Shown here: positions 60,545 through 64,000 of the stretch, piece by piece
How positions within the stretch are numbered: position 1 is the stretch's first letter
Layout of the letters: the number at the start of each line of letters is the position of its first letter
Assembly: GCA_015680685.1 (NCBI GenBank)
Contig: MNCI01014205.1
Location: forward strand, 960,725 to 1,024,724
Reading direction: 5' to 3'
DNA: 64,000 nucleotides
From: Gnetum montanum
Lineage: Eukaryota > Streptophyta > Gnetopsida > Gnetales > Gnetaceae
Program-made: the position numbers and the translations under genes
Notes under the pieces: generated by a model
The model's database searches: none
What the model saw: the letters and a program-made list of their open reading frames with translations, nothing else
What the model was told of the DNA's origin: nothing

Positions 60545-61783
60545 TGTACCGTCTGAAATCGTTGATCTCCGGTTAGAAGGAAACAGAGACCGTGGGATCA
60601 CAGGACACGCACAGAAGACCCTACCTTCGCCTGAGGGCGAGCTGGAACGAACGAAGGCAGAGTACCTTGGGTGGTCTGCACGCGGATCAGACAAGGATTT
60701 CCCTGAATGTACACCGAAGTGTTATACGCTGGGTTATACGTAAACGGCGTAACAAGCATGGATCAGAGTGTAAACAGCGAAGCAGATGCAAACAAAGCAT
60801 AGATGTAAACAAACGTAAACAGAGTAAATGCAACAATTAATGCAAACAGTAAACGATTTTGGGAAGAAAATGTAACAATGGCATTACAAAATGAAAGTAC
60901 AATGCACCGGTCTAACGCAGTTGTGATGGGAAGACAAGGCGAACGAAAAGCCCCGGTGGGTGCGAGGATGATCGTGGCTGGTTCACACTGTAGGCACAAT
61001 GTAGAGGCTGTCTGCTCAGCATACAGGGTTTTCTAGCGTAAAGGGCTTTGTGCTCTGGTTCTCGGCATCTCTGCTCTCTGGTATGCTTGAGAATTTTGCC
61101 AACCCCCCTGATCTTGTGAAAAATTAAGCTTTTATACAAGGTTTTGACGGCGGACTCGGGTTGGGAGACACGTGGCGCGTTGACCGGGTGCAAGAGCGTA
61201 AGATTTATAAGTGTACAATATGTTACATTTGCTGGGTGTATACGTATACGCTATCTGCAGCGAGCATAGACTATGAGCGTATATGCTGGGCGTATACGCT
61301 AGAGGCGGTGGGCGTATACGTTGATGTGCTGGGCGTATGCGGACTTAGGCGTAGATGTCGTGGACGTTGGCATATACGCTGGTGTGCTGGGCATGTATGC
61401 TGGAGCGTATACGCTGATGTTTGCTACCTTGTACCAAATCTTGTTTTGCAGTGTTGTTTCCATGCCGTCTTTGGGGATTTCATGTTGGGCGTGTACGTTT
61501 GTTGTACTTGCTGAGTGTACATGTGAGGCGTGTACGCTGGGCGTATACGCTATACGTTTATGCTGGGCGTATACGCTGTGGATATCTGGCGTATACGCTG
61601 TGGATGTAAACTTGAGTGTATACGCTGGGCATATACGCTGAGACTACATACTTAGTGAAAATTAAGCACTTTGGTCTCCAAAGTTGCCATGTGTGACACC
61701 CAATGTAGCTGTGATCGTCTGTGAGTTCCAGGGACCTGCTTCGTGTTGGACAAGTACTAAGCTCGAAATTTTGTGGTGTTTCA
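60545..61783 (-). repeat. 5' LTR of element C
   Basis: 1239 bp, minus strand TGAAACACC (61783) to GACGGTACA (60545). TATAAAA on the minus strand at 61136-61130. Palindromic GCGTATACGC motifs cluster at 61235-61640. Closely similar to 49084-50303. Confidence 0.9.
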
Positions 61784-61788
61784 ACTAC
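61784..61788. repeat. Target-site duplication of element C, right copy (ACTAC)
   Basis: Identical to 49079-49083. Confidence 0.85.
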
Positions 61789-64000
61789 TACGATTACTTT
61801 CACACAGAATCCTTTTGGGCAGCAGTTAGATGTTATGAAGGTTGATCCTATAGAAGGTATGCCTTGATTTCATCATACCACTCTACTACGTGGGTTGTGC
61901 TTACTGTGGCTATGGATGCAATGTTGGTTGTTTATGTGACATGAACAATGCACTCTGCCACTAAGGTGGGCAAGGCATGAAACATTTCAGGCATGATGCT
62001 TAAGGATAACATCACTAATGCATTAGAAATGGTGTTTTTGTTGCAAGGAATATGCTGAACATTAGTAAATTGCAAATTTCTTGAGCAAGTGCTTCGCTAG
62101 GCACAATAAGATGGCAAGTGCTAGGATTTACAAGTGTAAACCTCTGTGACTTGGTTGACCACTAGTTGCAAATCACCTTGAATTGCTAGGTTTTGTACTC
62201 CTAGGTTGCAAGCTGCTACGATACCTTTGAGGAGAACTGCATACTCTACAAAGTTATTAGTACATGGAAATGCAAAATGATACATGAAGGGTTAGATCTT
62301 CCTAGAGGGAAACGTGATTATAGTAGTGGCACTACCCCCTTGAGAGGTTGAAGCACCATCGAAGTGTAAGAGTGCCTCAAAGTTGTCAGGCACTTGACAT
62401 ATGTTCATGACATGCTCATCTAGAAATATCGGGTTGATTGTTGCTTGATCATCAATTTGGGAAGCCGTAAGTTGGGTGGCTATTGCTTGACCTTTGGCTG
62501 ATGCTTGTGCAATGTAATGTAGGCCAAACTCTATAGTTATTACTTTCCAACATGTAATGTGACTGCTCTCATAAATATTTATTGTAATGGCTCGAAGTAC
62601 ATTGTTCTTGCAGATGATGTTGACTTGGTTGTGGAAAAGATAGTGCCTTCACTTAAGTGTAAAGACCAAGGTGAGGAATTATTTTTCACATCATTATAAT
62701 TTGCTTCATAGGCAACTAATGCATGGCTTAGGTAGTATACTGTGACCTTTGTACCATCGTCTTGCTTTTGACAAAGTAGAGAAGCGATGGGCATGTTTAA
62801 GATGGCAAGGTAGATGTAGAATGGTTTATCTCCTTGTGGAGGGTAGATCGTTGGAAGTTGAGCTAGCTCCTATTTAAGGTTGTTAAATGCCTCTTGGCAT
62901 TGAGCTGTCCACCCAAAGTGAACCCCCTTTTTGAGCAAGTGTTGCATTGATTGTAACTTGTTAGTCAATTGCACGAGAAACCGTCGTATAAATTGCAATC
63001 TACCTTGTAACCCTTGTAGCTCCTTAAGGTTGGCCAATGGTGCTAACCTGATAATGGCCCTAAACTTATTGGAATCTATGCATATTCCGCTTAGGATGTT
63101 ATGAAATCTAACATGCGGCCTATCTTAATGTGAAAGATACATTTCTTAAGATTTAGCCTAAGTTTGTGTTTCAGGCAATGCTTGAGTACAAGGTCTAGAT
63201 CATCTGCATGGTCGTGTGCTACTTTGGACTTAAATACTATATCATCAATGTAATCATTGAGCAAACCTAACAAGTAATCACTAAAAATGTATGTCCTGGA
63301 TCATTGATAAGTCACTCCTGTGTTCTTAAGTCTAAAGGGCATCATTGTGTAACAAAATGTATCCTAAGGGATCATAAAGGTAGTACTAAGCTGGTGCTCT
63401 AGGTTGATCTGAATCTGGTTGTAACCTGAGAATCTGTCCATGAAGGACAACAAGGCATGACTAGGTATTGACCAATTGGTCAATATTAGGCAACGGGAAA
63501 TCGTCTTTAATGATTGCCTTATTTAGGCCCTGGAAGTGTATGTAGATGTATATACTTTCGTTTTTCTTAAGTACAATCACAATGTTGGAGACCCAGTCTG
63601 TGTAGTCAACAACTAGGATGAAACTAGCTTTCTAGAGCTTAGTAATTTCATCATGAACTGCCAACGCCACCTCAAGCCTAACCTTGTAAGCTTTATGCTG
63701 GAATCAAGGATTATGTTGTGTTGATCTATGCAAGGATCTAAGCCTAACATGTCTTCATAAGATCATGTGAATGCCTTAATGTTTTCATTGAGTATTTTTG
63801 CGATGTTTTGGGCATGTCGAGGCTTTAACAAAGAACTAAGTTTTAATGTTTTCACCTCACCACTAGGTGTTGCTACAAGGATTTTAATGAGGGAATCCTC
63901 GGTGATGTCACTTGCCTTTAGATCTAAAGCCCTAACTAAATGGTTTGGCTAGTCTAGTAGTGCCTCTACAGATATTATATATTCATCGCAAGTTATAGGC
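61789..64000 (-). pseudogene. RT-RNaseH-aRNaseH region of element D
   Basis: Minus strand. From 64000: an N-terminal segment equivalent to LEARDITEDPLN...LKVSSLL of A, then HNIILDSSIKLTR (about 63695); a YIDDIVFKS motif (about 63260-63235), where A to C have YVDD; LCQKQDDGTKVTVYYLSHAL (about 62780-62720); and traces of the archaeal-type RNase H, ending with VEWYDEIKAYLL and AQKDS before the C insertion. Many stops and shifts make D the most decayed Tat-like copy here. Its antisense-gene interval would lie beyond 64000. Confidence 0.75.

Larger units (their letters stand above)
49084..61783 (-). mobile_element. Element C: complete minus-strand Tat-like relative
   Basis: 12.7 kb with a perfect ACTAC duplication and LTRs at 60545-61783 (5') and 49084-50303 (3'). 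Minus-strand order: PBS, gag, protease, array 1, remnant of the antisense gene, RT (5' part deleted), RNase H, archaeal RNase H, integrase, array 2, 3' UTR, LTR. The LTR start TGAAACACC and the PBS match B, but the LTR body and proteins are clearly diverged, so C is a different family of the same lineage. Confidence 0.92.
27743..64000 (-). mobile_element. Element D: minus-strand Tat-like element carrying B and C as insertions
   Basis: Its parts are at 27743-29707 (3' LTR and 3' UTR), 47225-49078 (array and integrase) and 61789-64000 (RT to RNase H); the 5' part lies beyond 64000. B is inserted in its 3' UTR and C between its RNase H and integrase. The gene order and the PPT/palindrome at its LTR match A, B and C. 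D disrupts the LINE at 27742. Confidence 0.8.

Overview
This window is repetitive DNA from a land plant, probably a species with a large genome. I see no ordinary host gene, tRNA or rRNA. Almost all of it is nested LTR retrotransposons of the Ty3/gypsy class. The large ones have the Tat/Ogre layout: 12.7-17.5 kb, a CxxHxxxGHxTxxC gag motif, two RNase H domains (the second archaeal-type) and tandem arrays behind integrase. I use these labels: G, a gag-protease element with no visible pol (1-2920, resumed 20463-23283); A, a complete Tat-like element (2921-20457) inserted in G; U, a non-autonomous element of unknown coding content (23284-26820); L, an RTE-type LINE remnant on the minus strand (26821-27742); D, a minus-strand Tat-like element that interrupts L (27743-29707, 47225-49078, 61789 to the window end); B, a complete sister of A (29713-47219) inserted in D; and C, a complete minus-strand relative (49084-61783), also inserted in D. 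Target-site duplications support B (GCAGT, perfect), C (ACTAC, perfect) and A (ATTCC/ATGCC, one mismatch).

A and B read 5' to 3': LTR, candidate primer-binding site, one gag-protease frame, tandem array 1, a multi-exon gene on the OPPOSITE strand, a divergent promoter region, RT/RNaseH/archaeal RNaseH/integrase in one frame, tandem array 2, a 3' UTR with a palindrome across the LTR junction, and the LTR. C has the same order, but a deletion has fused RT to the middle of the antisense gene.

The most interesting feature is the antisense gene (A: 9283-13411; B: 35911-39982; C: last part, 54383-55130). I infer eight exons. In A and B six of the eight have identical lengths (119, 450, 275, 1050, 818 and 234 nt), splice sites are mostly conserved, and in A the exon lengths sum to a multiple of three (about 1115 codons). 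A TATA-like box lies about 150 bp upstream of the start codon in both copies. Exon 2 looks like a degenerate FCP1/HAD-type phosphatase domain, exon 4 has a transposon-associated-like region and a possible nuclear localisation signal, and exon 7 is charged and probably coiled-coil. The gene occupies the protease-RT interval, where Ogre elements carry an intron, and a candidate sense acceptor lies just upstream of RT.

Every coding region is decayed, largely by in-frame stops. Many stops in A fit C-to-T or G-to-A change of CAG, CAA, CGA or TGG, as expected for long-methylated plant transposons. Assembly problems are visible: single Ns at 3059, 3400 and 21291, NNNN at 23000-23003, and an inverted duplicated block in A's 5' LTR.
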